Source of the DNA: Ganoderma boninense
Lineage: Eukaryota; Basidiomycota; Agaricomycetes; Polyporales; Polyporaceae
Length of the DNA: 64,000 bases
Direction of reading: 5' to 3'
Assembly (NCBI GenBank): GCA_002900995.3
Contig: CM035311.1
Location: 2,418,001 to 2,482,000, forward strand
The position numbers were made by a program, and so were the translations under genes. Every line of letters begins with the position of its first letter. The first letter of the stretch is position 1. This document shows positions 11,282 through 23,020 of this stretch, one piece after another. The notes under the pieces are model-generated. The model searched no databases. It saw only the letters and a list, made by a program, of their open reading frames with translations, and was not told the origin of the DNA.

Positions 11282-12967
11282 CTACGTGTACGAGCGCACT
11301 TTGGAGAACCAGAATGGCCGCTCATTCTTAAGAGCGAGGGGCGACGCCTCACCGCTAGCGATATGCACAGAGTCGTAGCCACGAAAATCCAACCGGTTCC
11401 AGCGTCCGACCGGACGTGAGCGTAAGTCAAGGAGCATCTGGAATGAGTAACGCGTTTCACCGGGAGTCAGTTCCTTTGGTAGCAAGTCCTCGATGTGGAG
11501 TTCTGTGCCATCAAGGTACCAGGTGCCGATGAAGAAGCCCTGAGAAAGAGGGTTGTTAGTCACCTCGCCTATACGTGAGGGACAAGGGGCAAGTTTAGCG
11601 TGCCTTCATGCGCAAAGTGGGATTGAGGAGCGGGATAACGTGCGAGGGGGCGAGCTCTTCGTTCGCCAGAAGAGACAAGACCGTCCCGTCCGGGTAGAAC
11701 CTCCTACATACATAAATGAGTATTAATGAGCTCGTCAGAAGGGTTTGGAAGGCGCACAAGTAACGGTAGTATGTGATGAGGTGACTGTACTGTAAAGGAA
11801 GACCAAGTCAAAACCGCTCTAATTGAACATAGTATTTGGGAATACGCACGTTCACCCAGACGTTCTCGCCAATGCCGTCACGACTGTGTCATACCAGTCG
11901 GCGGTCTCAATGCAAGGAAAGAATGTCATTGGCAACCAAGGTACGTACATGTAATGACACACAGCGATGTAAGTTCCGTCGTACCGCACGCGGGGATGCT
12001 CAATGTAGACTCGCCGGTAATCCGTCATGTACTTCGCAACCAGTGCATCGAGCTCGTCATCGTCCGGTATCTGTGGCGGCTTGTACGTCGCCTGTACCAC
12101 AGGCCTACGAAACGATGCCAACTGTCATGCACTCAAATCTCGGGTAACAACAGACCGGGCTCACCTCCAGATAGATGCATCCAGCGTGATGACCCGCGCC
12201 TTCCTGTTCACCTTCGCGAACCGTTCCAGCGTAGTGTGGTCAAGCAGTCTCAAGATGATCATGAGCAGTTCATCGGGCAGCATCTTGATGGGCACCTCGT
12301 CCTCCTCACTCTCCCGTTCGAACGTCAGCACTGGCGGCCACGACGAAGTCAAGCTCGCAAGCGTCCCCGTGACGAATCCTTCGCCGCGCACATGCGCGAC
12401 AGGGATGCGGACCGGTCCAAGTTCCAAACCTTGCAGCTCTTGCAGAAGGCCCTCGGCAGCAGGGGGTGCGGTCCCGGACGGCGTCTTCTTGTGACTCTGC
12501 TTCTCGGTCGAAGCGGGAGTGGCGGCAGCGGCCTTCCGGTGGAGCTCGTCCTCCATGAGGTGGTACGCGCGATCGACGTTCGTGTCGAGTCTGAACGCGG
12601 TGCGGTACAGGCGCAGCGCGTCGTCGAGCTCGCTCTTCTGCTCGTGCTGGACGGCCTTGCGGTACACTTCGACCGCGCGCTGGAGGGTGGGGCTGAACTG
12701 CGCGACAGTTTCCCGAGGGGGCCCAGGCTTGGACACCGCTGGGGGATCATCATGGTGAGATGTGCGACGGTGTGTCGTGCGGTAGGACGGGGAGTGCGGG
12801 GGCGAGTGCGTCGCAGCCTCAGCAGCCTGGAGCGAGGTGGTCGCGCGAGTGTCGTCCTGAGTCGTGTGGGGCTTCTTCTTGCTGCGGACTTCCTCGAGCC
12901 ATCGCTGTCTGAACTGGGCGAGCTCGTCAGAGTCCTCTGCCTGGACGCCACTCTTGGACCCCTGCAT
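11282..12967 (-). CDS. F-box protein, Hrt3/FBXO9/Pof7 type
   Basis: Substrate-recognition subunit of an SCF ubiquitin ligase. Six exons (about 12967-12165, 12104-11949, 11883-11850, 11789-11758, 11703-11604, 11539-11282) encode 460 residues. A TPR-like helix pair (residues around 85-130: QRAVEVYRKAVQHEQ, ALRLYRTAFRLD) precedes the F-box (about 200-250: MLPDELLMIILRLLD...LERFAKVNRKAR). The C-terminal half has the FBXO9 signature: PRVRYDGTYIAVCHY, ENVWVN, ITYYRYLRFYPDG, MKGFFIGTWYL. One intron (about 11603-11540) seems to use a GC donor (AAG|GCACGC) and a normal CTCAG acceptor; reading on from the donor meets a stop quickly, so it must be removed. Confidence 0.88.
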
Positions 12968-13351
12968 GGCACACGGCTCTGGGCAGCTGGCGAGGGTGGT
13001 GGGACCTGTACAAAGGATGGTGGATCAGTAAGCGCTTTGCAGGCTGATTATATGGAATAATAAAGAATTCGGTCGCCTGCGAGTTGTATCATCACGTAGT
13101 CTTTATGCCACCGATAAATCCCGATAACACTGCAAGGATTAGGCCATACTTACAGAGGCATATCAGGAGCAACAAAGGTCGTGCTAAGTTTGTAATACTG
13201 ACATTGACCAACAAGTGAGCTGAAGCGCCAAGGGACGTGTACCATTCCGTCACCACCTTCTGTCACCCACGACACTCGCTCCCATCTCCCTCACCTCTCC
13301 TCCAGCCGGCCCTCCCCTTTCTTCGGGACCCGATACCTGACGTCGGCCAAC
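12968..13351. promoter_or_regulatory. Shared upstream region of the F-box and DnaJ genes
   Basis: A 384-bp gap between divergent start codons. A pyrimidine-rich stretch runs just before the DnaJ ATG. No specific operator was identified. Confidence 0.4.
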
Positions 13352-14917
13352 ATGGAGAGCAACAAAGACGAGGCCTTGAAGTGCCTTGCGATTGCGCAGA
13401 AACACCGGAACGCAGCCAACTACCCCTCCGCCAGGCGCTTCTGCCAGAAGTCTCTCTCCCTCTTTTCCACCGCAGAGGCCGTCAAGCTACTCGAGGTCAT
13501 CGAGTCCGAGGCGAAGGACGCGGAGTCGTCTGAATCAGGGTCCGGGTCCGGGTCGCAGCAGTCTGGGGCCAGCGCAAGTGCAAGCACCTCCGCTGCTGAA
13601 ACGCATCCGTCCGCCGCTGGCGCACGGCATCGGCATGCGCAAAGCGCAGCGGATGGGAAGACACCGACTAATGGCGACGCACCTGGGGCGAAGATGAAGA
13701 GCTATACCCCGGAGAACCTCGCCGTTGTGAACCGCGTGCGGGCATGCAAGGTAACGGATTACTACGAGATACTGTCGCTGAAGCGGGATTGCGAGGAGAC
13801 AGCGGTGAAGAAGGCTTATCGCAAGGTGTGTCATCTATAGTTGTGCCCTTTGTTTGCTAGGGGTGTTGATGTGCTGGATCGTGGCCGTTCAGCTTGCTCT
13901 TGCGTTGCATCCGGACAAGAACGGTGCACCAGGGGCAGATGAGGCATTCAAGAGTAAGTGTTCGCGACAACCATGCAGCTCCTACACGTTGTCTTAGTTT
14001 GCAACATGTACAGTGGTCTCTAAGGCCTTCCAGATCCTATCAGGTAATCGCTATATAAATCATGGCTGCGCCGTACTGGTTAACCATTATCATTCAGACC
14101 CTCAAAAGCGAGCCTCGTACGACCAGCACGGGTCGGACCCAGAGTCAAGATTCAGTGGCATGTCCTCATCCGGCCCCTCGTTCGCTCGGGGACCGAGTTT
14201 CAGTGGCGGTCAATTCGAAGGAGAAATCAGCCCAGAGGAGCTTTTCAACATGTTCTTCGGCGGCGGCGGAATGGGAATGAATGGTGGCTCTTTCGGCGGC
14301 GGGCCGTTTGGTGGACCCAGTAAGTGAACTCAGCCAATCCAAGCATGTCGTGTCTCTGACGGCCGCGTCTAGTGTTCACCGCATCGTTTGGTCCTGGGGG
14401 GTTCCGGACAACACGCATGCGCGCAAACCCTGGAGCCCAACAGCAGCGACCAGAAGAGCCTCGGTCGATATGGATGCAACTCATGCCGATATTCCTCCTT
14501 TTCGCCTTCTCCCTCCTCAACGCTCTTCCCAACCTCTTCAGCACACCCGTCACACCCGATCCTCGCTTCTCATTTTCACCGTCGTCACGGTACAACGTTG
14601 AACGCACGACTGGCGGCCTACACGTGAAATACCACGTTAACGCACTCGAGTTCTCAGGACACCCTATCGCCGCCGAACTGGCAAGAAACGACAAACAACC
14701 AGGACCTCAACTACAGCAGTTTGAGACGAACGTCGAACGTGCGTACACAAATGAGTTATATGGGCAGTGTCAGCGGGGCGTGGACCGGAAACAGAGGAGG
14801 AAAGACCAGGAGGTTGGCGTCTTCGGGATTGGTACGGACTGGGAGAAGGTCAAGAAAATCGACGAAGAGCCGATCGAGAGTTGCGACAAGCTGCGGGAGT
14901 TGGGGTTGTTGAGGTAG
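13352..14917 (+). CDS. ER-anchored J-domain co-chaperone (DNAJB12/HLJ1 type, DUF1977)
   Basis: Works with Hsp70 at the cytosolic face of the ER, in ER quality control. Exons about 13352-13825, 13893-13953, 14014-14043, 14098-14319, 14373-14917. The first 45 residues (KDEALKCLAIAQKHRNAANY...) match the N-terminal helical segment of DNAJB12/14 proteins. The J domain (about 125-190) has DYYEIL, the HPD motif in LHPDKNG, and FQILSDPQKRASYDQHG. A G/F-rich linker follows (FFGGGGMGMNGGSFGGG), then a transmembrane helix (MPIFLLFAFSLLNAL) and the DUF1977 tail with a short Cys-containing segment LYGQCQRG. HPD is intact, so Hsp70 stimulation is expected. Confidence 0.92.
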
Positions 14918-15709
14918 CCATACCATGTCGTCATGATCGTCACCCATGCACAACATAGGAACACATCGCACCGTTTGCGAGATGGACCTCAGGATTCCTG
15001 GTCACGTGAGTGAACCGGGTCTACCTTGCAGTAAATACGAGTCCATGTAAACGGTGCCATCAACACGTGGAAAATACCGCATTGGGTAATCTCATCAGAT
15101 GGACCCCTGGCACTCATAAGCCGAGCGGACCGACTTGACCTTTTCTTCCAATGAGTTAAGTACGCACTTCGATTTGAGCCACAATCCGAGGTTGCATGGC
15201 AACATAGGTCGCACTGGTTTCTAATATAGCATTGTAAGGAGGCACAGCGCGCGAGGGTGGAGACACTTATGCAGGCTTGCCCGAAGTGCGATGTTCGCAC
15301 CTTCATGTCACCGCAGCCTGAGACTCAGCTCAGGAGGTCGGGGGAAGAGCGCAAGGGCGGGCGTAAGCCCGCACGAAGCGCGATTGTGTCTGGATACCAG
15401 GACTTTGAACGAGGATAAGTATTCAGGCATCCAAGTGCGTGACCAGGCCTGCCCGGAGGGGCGATATACCTATACATTATCTTCGTCGTGTATTTATTCC
15501 TTTCTATGCGTCGTCGATCTATTAGAGGTTGGAAAACAGATACACGATGTTGGGGCGGCAGTGCAAGAACGCGCCGGGTTCGGTCCAGGCTGGCGGTCGC
15601 GACTCGGGACAGGCGCGTGCGCCTGCGCCGCGTTTCACAATCACTGCTCGATGGTTGGGGGGTTTGGCAAAGATTGGGATTGCGAACGTGTTACAAAACG
15701 ACCCCAGGT
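14918..15709. other. Intergenic between convergent genes
   Basis: Downstream regions of the DnaJ gene (plus) and COX9 (minus). Short open frames on both strands lack motifs. Nothing else seen. Confidence 0.5.
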
Positions 15710-16062
15710 TTACTCCTGCTGCTTAGCGCGCTCGAGCTTGAGGTAGTACTCCTCTTGTTGCTGGACTGTGAACGAAGAAAACGTGCGGAGTTAGCGACAG
15801 ACGCGGGGATCAACGGAAGGATGTGCGGATGCGCGATATGTGCGCGAAAGACCAGGATCTGCGACACGGATAGAATGCTTACCACGCTTGAGGTGGATGC
15901 CATACCTGCGACGGGGCGGTGAGTTCAGCTGACATGGCGAAGAAGAAACGCGGACGGAACTGACCAGAAGGTGTAGCCCGCGCTGATACCAAGGCCCAGG
16001 GAGGTGGTGAGGTCGAGCCAGAAGCGCTTCCTGAGCTTTCCAACGATGGGTGCGATGGGCAT
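15710..16062 (-). CDS. COX9: Cytochrome c oxidase subunit VIIa (COX9)
   Basis: Small nuclear-encoded subunit of mitochondrial complex IV, one transmembrane helix in the inner membrane. Three exons (about 16062-15965, 15905-15883, 15765-15710) give 58 residues. It starts MPIAPIVGKLRKRF, close to the yeast Cox9 start pattern, followed by the helix DLTTSLGLGISAGYTFWYG and a charged tail with QQEEYYLKLERAK. The middle exon is just 23 nt. This gene is too small to appear as one open frame, but the pieces join in phase and end at a TAA. Confidence 0.85.
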
Positions 16063-16442
16063 GGTGGAGTTTTGGAGGGCGGGGGGACGTCGAGGAGGAC
16101 GGGGATAAGGTCAGGGCAAAGTCGGAATGAGAGGAGGCGCCGGGCGGGGAGTCGATGATGGTGGCCACGAGCCAAACACGCGTCAACAGGGAGGCGCGTC
16201 TGTGGCCTGTGGTCGGGCGTGGGCTGGCTCTGCTCCAGTCTCCGCTCTCTCTCTTGATCGACCTCGCCACGCTACCAACGCCCGGCTGTCTCCCGCATTC
16301 CAGCCCCAGCTGCCCTCCACCCATCCATACCCATCCATTCCGACGCCACGCCAACCCAGGACCCTTTCCTGCTAGCTACCCGCCTGGCTCTTCCACCTAT
16401 CCCATCCCACACTCCATCGTACCATACTCCCCGTATTTGATC
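16063..16442. promoter_or_regulatory. Shared upstream region of COX9 and the PP2A B subunit
   Basis: 380 bp between divergent ATGs, pyrimidine-rich on the plus strand towards the PP2A start with repeated CCATCC/CCCATC runs. No specific binding site was identified. Confidence 0.4.
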
Positions 16443-18294
16443 ATGGATCAGGACGCGTCCAGTTCAGGAGGCTGGCGGTTTGCGCAGTGCTTCGGCGACA
16501 AGGGCGAGGTCGAGGACATCACAGAAGGTATGTCGTGCGCACCCCTCTGGGGGCCACCAGACCTCCGGCTAACGTCATATGTCTCCCGCCTCGCAGCCGA
16601 CATCATCTCGACCGTCGAATTCGATTCGACAGGCAACTATCTTGCCACTGGCGACAAGGGGGGTCGCGTCGTCCTCTTCGAACGCAATGAGATGGTACGC
16701 CGCGCGTCTCCCGCGTAATCGGGTTTTCCGACTCGGCGTTGTGATATTCTGACCGGTCCATGTCGCCTTCCTTGGCAGAAAAAGACTTGCGAGTACAAGT
16801 TTTACACCGAGTTTCAGTCCCACGAGCCAGAGTTCGATTACCTCAAGTCGTTGGAGATCGAAGAGAAGATCAATAAGATCAAGTGGTGCAAACGGCAGAA
16901 CGCGGCCCACTTCCTACTATCCACCAATGGTGTGTGATCCTCTGATCGTGCTCTTGGCCCCTCCACCGATCCGTCTTCCTTTAGACAAAACGATCAAGCT
17001 ATGGAAAGTATTTGAGAAACAATTACGAGTGGTATCAGAGAGCAACCTGCTCGATGGCCAAAGATCAATACCTGGAACAGCATCTCCACAACACCTCCGA
17101 CTTCCTCGCATGGAACGACAAGACAACATCATCGCGGCCGTCCCACGCAAAGTATATTCGAATGCACATGCTTATCACATCCACTCCATCTCCGTCAACT
17201 CTGACCAGGAGACGTATATCTCGGCGGATGACCTCCGGATTAACCTCTGGAACTTGGATATTAGCGACCGCAGCTTCAGTGAGTAGCCCCCACTTGCATT
17301 CACTCGTCCTCGCCAGAATGTTTATCCATGGCAAAGACATCGTGGACATCAAGCCCGTGAACATGGAGGAGCTCACCGAAGTCATCACTGCTGCCGAGTT
17401 CCACCCCGTACATTGCAACCTGTTCATGTACAGCAGCTCGAAAAGCAACATCAAGCTTGCTGACATGCGGGATTCTGCGTTGTGCGATAAGCATGCGAAG
17501 AGTGCGTCACCTGCCATGTCTTGATCGCGACTGTCACTGACAAAGACGCGTGGCGATGCGCCTTATGCAGTGTTCGAAGAGGAAGAGGATCCAACAAACC
17601 GCTCATTCTTTTCCGAGATCATTTCGTCCATTTCGGATGTCAAGTTCAGTCATGACGGACGATACATACTGTCGCGCGACTATCTGAATCTCAAGATTTG
17701 GGACATCAACATGGAGAACCGGCCGTTGAAGACGATCCCCATTCACGACCACCTCCGGGGCAAGCTGTGCGATTTGTACGAGAACGACTGCATCTTCGAC
17801 AAGTTTGAGTGCGTGTGGAGTGGTGATGACAAGTAAGTGTTCAATTTCACATGCCTCGCGCGCTGCATTAGGATGCGATTCAATATGACTGGTATGACGT
17901 CGACGGCTACTGACTGCGCTCTTCTTTCCCTCCGCAGGCATGTTCTCACCGGGTCTTACCACAACTATTTCCGGATATATGACTGCGAGACTCTCAACGA
18001 CGTTGTGTTACAAGCGGACAAGTCGGCATTCAAAGCGAAGAAGATCGGCGGCCCGCTGCCGGGCAACAAGGCAGGGATGAAGAACGGACGGCCTGGTGGA
18101 TTGAGGGAGAACATGGCGCTGGAAACACTGGACTTTAATAAGAAGATCTTGCACGCCAGCTGGCATCCGCGGGAAAACACCATTGCGGTGAGTAACACCA
18201 CTCTACCCACAGAGCGCCTTACTCAATCCTTTCCTAATGCCATTTTACCTAGATTGCTGCGACGAACAACCTCTTCCTGTACAGTGCTGCATGA
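16443..18294 (+). CDS. CDC55: Protein phosphatase 2A regulatory subunit B55 (CDC55/PAB1)
   Basis: WD-repeat subunit that directs PP2A to substrates in mitosis and morphogenesis. Eight exons (about 16443-16527, 16597-16694, 16779-16929, 16985-17278, 17337-17501, 17571-17832, 17938-18187, 18253-18294). Family landmarks: [20 protein letters not shown] (blade 1), [18 protein letters not shown] (the B55-specific hairpin region), [34 protein letters not shown] joined across an intron to [16 protein letters not shown], and [15 protein letters not shown]. The last short exon ends in [12 protein letters not shown]. It reads as a full-length B55 propeller. The stretch around residues 165-200 is less conserved than expected. 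Confidence 0.93.
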
Positions 18295-19307
18295 GCATAC
18301 TATGCTGCTCCGTACATGGCCCCTTCCCAGCATCCTCCATGTCTCTTGCCCGCTCATCCTTTTCATCCCCTTTCACCCTTCTTCCACCGGTCCGCGTACC
18401 ATCCTCACCTTCCCTTTATTGCATGACATGCTTGCCGCCGCACGCGGAGCCCAGACCCACGACACAGACACAGAGAGCGACTGGACAGATGGACACTGCA
18501 TTCCTCGCCCTGGCCTTCATCAACCTCGCCCACCCGATTACGACTTCCCCTCACATCCTCTCCTTGCCTTCCATCCCCGTCTATTATATGTGCACGCTGG
18601 AGCGCAGTTCGTCGCCCACGTCTGGCGTGCCGGGCGCACCGCCCAGTGTATTTCATGACCGTCTAATCTCTGCCGCACACTCCCTCACGCGCTCGCACCG
18701 TCACGTCTATCACGCTTGGCATTGGACCTCACCTGTTCCCAGACCTTACCGTACTATCGTACACCGCCGCACACGGACACAGTCCGGCATCCTTCCGGGT
18801 CTCTTGCGCCTCTCCATCTTGTTCTTTGCCTGGCTCGCACCGGTTGGCTCTTCACCGTTCACGTCGTCGTTGTCGTGGTCCTCATTCATCGTCTCACTCC
18901 CTCACCCTACGCTTGCGCTCATCATCCGTCGTCCGTTACATATCCCGTAGTCTCGTACATACAACGAAAGAAGGGGGTGGCAGTTACTAAGTAGAAGAGA
19001 AGAATGTATATTGAAGGAAGTTTCGAAACTCAACTGCGCACGCGCTGTGTGCTATGCGTGCCCATGCAAGTAGCGACTGTAATCTTAATACCACAGCGAC
19101 CTACTCACGAATGTACATGTGCATGAGGTCAAAATTGAAGTGTCCTGTCCTCGAGCATCTGAGCTTAAGCTTGCGTTCGTTCCGGTGCCCGATTGATCTA
19201 GGCGTTGTTGGGCGCCAGGTGCCAGGTGCCTCTCCGTGGCTCGAAGTTGCAGCGTCGATCGCACACAAAGCGGACTGCATCGTGCCTACTGTCCTCCATA
19301 TCCCTCC
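18295..19307. other. Long C/T-rich gap after the PP2A gene
   Basis: About 1 kb of pyrimidine-rich sequence, probably 3' UTR of the PP2A gene plus the upstream region of the RED gene. A 237-codon open frame (18237-18950) overlaps the end of the PP2A gene but has low-complexity composition and no motifs; I do not call it. Confidence 0.45.
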
Positions 19308-21003
19308 ATGGACCAGGAATCTTTCCGGCAGTTGCTCCACAAGCCCTCCGCTACCTCTTCTAGCAACGCTTCTACCCATGTGCGAGGCTCTCTGCTGTCC
19401 GCTGCCACTGCCGCTCCTGCAGGTAGCAAGAAGAAGGCGAAGGCAGTGGATTCTTCCCAACCCGCTTTCAAGCCACGAACTTTGAAGAAGAACCCGAAGG
19501 GTGAGACGTACCGTGATCGCGCGTCTGAGCGGCGGTTGGGGACAAACAATGACTACGCACAGGTACGTCTCCTGCTCCGCTTCTCGGGATGTCTGCGCGG
19601 TTGAAGGAAGACATGCCAATGTTTCTGCTCATTCCACGTACTGGAACGCGCAGGGATGCGCCGCTTTTATGTTCGCTGACTGTCCTGTCCTGTAGGTGGA
19701 AGCCTTGGCAGAGGACTTCGAGCGTCGCAATGCAGAGAACGCCGACCGTGACGCGGTGCGTGTTCTGTCCATGTCCCTCGCTAGCCTACGTGCCTTACAC
19801 GTCGTCATCCAATCCTCACTCCCCAGGTTGAACAGCAGCGCAAGTACCTGGGCGGAGACAGCCAACACACGGTCCTCGTCAAGGGCCTCGACTTCGCGCT
19901 GCTCGAACAGAATCGCGCGCGCGCTGCAGCAGAAGAGGCCGCGACCGACGACGTGTCCCTCGAGCAGGCCTTCACGGAATCCGTTGCGCAGCCGAAGAAA
20001 CGCACCCGCGAGGAGATCCTTCGCGACTTGAAGAGCAGGCGCGGCGAAGACGGTCTGTCGACCAAGCAGCCCGCCGCTCCTCCGGACGAGGCGTTCGTGG
20101 AGGCGAAGAGCGCGGGCAAGTTCAAGCCTATCGGGTTCAAGCCTATAGGAGGCGGTGGGGCGACAGATGGGAAGCTGAAGCGAAAGAAGAAGGCGAAGAC
20201 TGGGGAGACGGAGTTGGATGGGGAGCGAAAGAAGAAGAAACGCAAAGCGGGAGCAGAAACCGCGCCAGCGAGTGCTGTTCCCGACCCATCATCAGCCGTC
20301 GTGGAACCTTCGAAGGATGATAACGAGCCCACAGCAGGACCCTCTACTACCCCGTCTTCCAAACCGGCGACGGCACCAGAACCGGAGCCGATGGATGAGG
20401 ACTTCGACATATTTGCCGATGCGGGCGAATACACTGGGATCGACCTTGGGGACGACGACGAGGATAGCGACGACGAGGGGCACGCTCGCCCCTCCGATCG
20501 AAAACGGCATAACGAAAGGAAGGAGGAAGCACGCAGCAACAGCCCACTGCGACCCGGAAGGTGGCTCGCGACGTCCGATGATGAACGAGAACCATCACCT
20601 CCTTCACCTCCTGCCCGCGTGAGCAAGTCTCCGTCCCGGTCAGAGTCACCGCAACGAAGAGCAGACGGGCCGCATCGTCCTACGTCTGACGAAGAGGAGG
20701 GCGAGGTGGAGGAGCGGCCCATGCGACTACAGCCTCTCTCGTCATCCATGGTGCCATCGATCAAGGACCTGCTGGCTGCTAGCGACCAGGTCGAGAAAGA
20801 CGAGAAGCGCAAGGCTAGGAAAGAGAAGAAGAAGGCTGCGGGTGGTGGAGGCGGTAGCAGTGAGAAGGATACGAAGGCGAAGGTCGATCGAGATTACCAG
20901 AGGTGAATGCTACACTTGGTTACCATTTTGAATTCCATACATACTGACGGATTACGATTTACGCAGGCTCAAGGCGTATCAGGACAAGCAAAATAAATCA
21001 TGA
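19308..21003 (+). CDS. RED/IK-like spliceosomal protein
   Basis: Homologue of RED (IK), a factor of the activated spliceosome precursor. Exons about 19308-19562, 19696-19755, 19827-20902, 20967-21003. The N-terminal RED domain has FRQLLHKPSA, YRDRASERRLGTNNDYA and the hallmark KYLGGDSQHTVLVKGLDFAL (around residues 110-130), then ALLEQNRARAAAEE. Long Lys-rich (nuclear-localisation-like) and acidic Ser-rich stretches follow, with a late block SSMVPSIKDLLAASDQVEKD and a basic end. The last exon adds only 12 codons. The RED C-terminal region is reduced compared with the animal protein. Confidence 0.88.
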
Positions 21004-21608
21004 AGCTTTTCATGTGCTGTATTATGAATGTCTACGAGAGCGAGCGTTTCCTTCATCCTCCAAGAGGACATCCTATGGTGTGGACGCAGGGTTTACGGGT
21101 AGGTCGTGACTCGTCGGCTGAATGCGTTGCTCGCTTGGTGGTAGATGCCTTTTCCGCAAATGATCACATGCAGCCCATTCGGGTAAATCGTCTTCCCGTG
21201 CCAGAAAGGTAAATGCATCGGCCGTTTAGTAGCGTTGCCAAAGACAGCAATCGTGGTTCCACCCGACTCTATGCTACACCAAGTATACACTATTAAACGT
21301 AATATACCAATAATTCTATCAGCACCGAGACCGCAAGCTAGTCTATGGTATCAACGCTATTCAAGATTATAAGCGTGCGGATGGCCCCAGTCCAACAAAG
21401 ACGAAATGCTAACTAGAAAATCCCAAACCCCCGAGTCTATGGAAGAGAAGGGTGAGCCATATGTCCATATCTATGCAGCGCTACTTCTGATATCCACCCT
21501 CTTAAGTACTACAGTGGCATCACGGGTTTACGCCCAATTCGGCCAGTCGATATCGAGGGGTCCGGACGGAGAACTCAAGGTACGACTGGAAGAAATCATG
21601 GGTTTCAT
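21004..21608. other. Intergenic between convergent genes
   Basis: 3' flanks of RED (plus) and the terpene cyclase (minus), partly AT-rich around 21280-21330. No gene seen. Confidence 0.5.
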
Positions 21609-22944
21609 TTAATTCTGGAGCGCGTAGGAGAAACTCTGGTAGACACTTACCTGGAGGTATCTCTGCCAGAGTGTCGCCAGCTCCTTGTCCTGGCCGATGA
21701 TTTTCTCGATCTTCCTTGCCGAGTCGAGGACCTCCTCGGTCAGTTGGCGTAGGACCTCCAGAGGAGGTATTTGCTCCGCTGCTGCCCGGAGATGAACATA
21801 GTTGTTCGTCTCCCCTGCAATCTCTTCCTTGTAGAACGAAAGGCTTTCGTCATGTGATTAGTAAATGAAGGAGGATGGATGGTCATTCTCCGTTACTTAC
21901 ATGTCGCTGCAGACGGGGATGGTGAGTAAATAACCATGAACCAGGAGCTCAAGCGACAATAGACTAAACTCACTTCGTCCCCAAAGTCCAATGCTCAATA
22001 TCTCTGGAACATATCAACAGCGTTCAATACGTCTCGGGTAGGGGAGAAGTTCAACGACTCACGGTAGAATCTGCAGATACGTCTCTGCAGTCTCGCGCCA
22101 ACTCCTCATGAACATAAAATGCGTATATTGAGGACCGCCGCCGGCTCTTGACCGGAGATACCACGGATACCGCGTGGCCGATGGAGCGATAGTCATGTCG
22201 GTCGTGGCAAACTCGATGAAAGTGGCCGAGAGGGCGTCGATGGTGCCAGTGATGATCGCATCGGCACCGACGTCGGTCCAGTACAGATGGGCGTCCTTCA
22301 GAAGGCTGGCCAGGTGGTCGAAGATGGGGTGGGCCTGCGGCTCGCCTCTGACCAGTCGACGGGCGAACTGCGAGACGGCGGTGGGGTCCTGGTTCCCTAC
22401 GTCTTCGCCGTAGAGCATGCAGGCCGTGTAGAGGGCGATGTAGTAGCGGTGCTCGGGGGATGTGTGGCCGAATGCGGTTTCGGCGTACCAGCAGCTCGTC
22501 TCGACCATCTTCGAAATCATCGTCGGGTCGATGTCGAGTGACCAGCGGTCGATTTCGGCGGAAATCTTTGCTCGAAGGATGGCGTCGTTGGGCGTGTTGG
22601 GTGGCCGGTAGTCGGAGCGCGAGAGGAAGCCATGGACAATCTGGCGTAGTTCAACGTTCTGGACATGAGAAGGCTTCTTTTCTCGATGTTGAATAAGGCT
22701 ACAGCAACGCTCGCGATTGAGATTCAAGACGTACAGACTGGAGACCAGAATCTTCCGAGACGCTGGATATGGTCGATATCTCCGAGGGGCAACCACTGCT
22801 GAGAATATGATCAGAGGCATGAGTGACATGGATAAATGTGTTGGACGGCGCCTCATCTACAAACCTGAGAACAGGCTTGCAACCGTGTTGGAAGGGAGTC
22901 GTGCGAGACAAGGCGGTCGAAATGTACGAGAGCAAAGTGGACAT
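21609..22944 (-). CDS. Trichodiene-synthase-like (Tri5 family) sesquiterpene cyclase
   Basis: Class I terpene synthase expected to ionise and cyclise farnesyl diphosphate with Mg2+. Six exons (about 22944-22865, 22762-22735, 22658-22063, 22003-21974, 21906-21901, 21843-21609) give 324 residues with all phases in register. Landmarks: DYRPPNTPND near the N-terminus, TSCWYAETAFGHTSPEHRYY, the acidic metal motif region LYGEDVGN, RLVRGEPQAHP, GADAIITGTID, and TNDILSFYKEEIAGETNNY, which contains the NSE triad N-x3-S-x3-E. The Asn-Asp of that triad is supplied by a 6-nt exon. The first two exons are less certain. The C-terminal end (LQVSVYQSFSYALQN) is shorter than the usual RY-containing tail. Product cannot be predicted. 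No P450, oxidase or transporter neighbours suggest a cluster. Confidence 0.87.
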
Positions 22945-23001
22945 GAGGGGCAAACGGGGCAATAAGTCCTGGGGAGTGTGTGGAGGGTGCCGTGGTGCGG
23001 A

Positions 23002-23020
23002 GAGGACTTTAAAAGTCCTC
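23002..23020. promoter_or_regulatory. Inverted repeat with TATA-like core upstream of the terpene cyclase
   Basis: GAGGACTT - taa - AAGTCCTC, 8-bp arms around a 3-nt spacer, containing TTTAAAA. It lies about 58-76 bp before the proposed ATG at 22944 (minus). Could be the TATA region or a regulator's site; role inferred only from position and symmetry. Confidence 0.35.

Noticed and set aside
11954..13060. 368-codon plus-strand open frame
   Set aside because: Antisense to the F-box gene; long only because of the GC-rich codon bias on the other strand.
18237..18950. 237-codon open frame after the PP2A gene
   Set aside because: Low-complexity, overlaps the last PP2A exon, and has no start context or motif.
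19805..20812. 335-codon minus-strand open frame
   Set aside because: Mirror of the RED gene's acidic and Lys-rich codons, Ser-rich without motifs.
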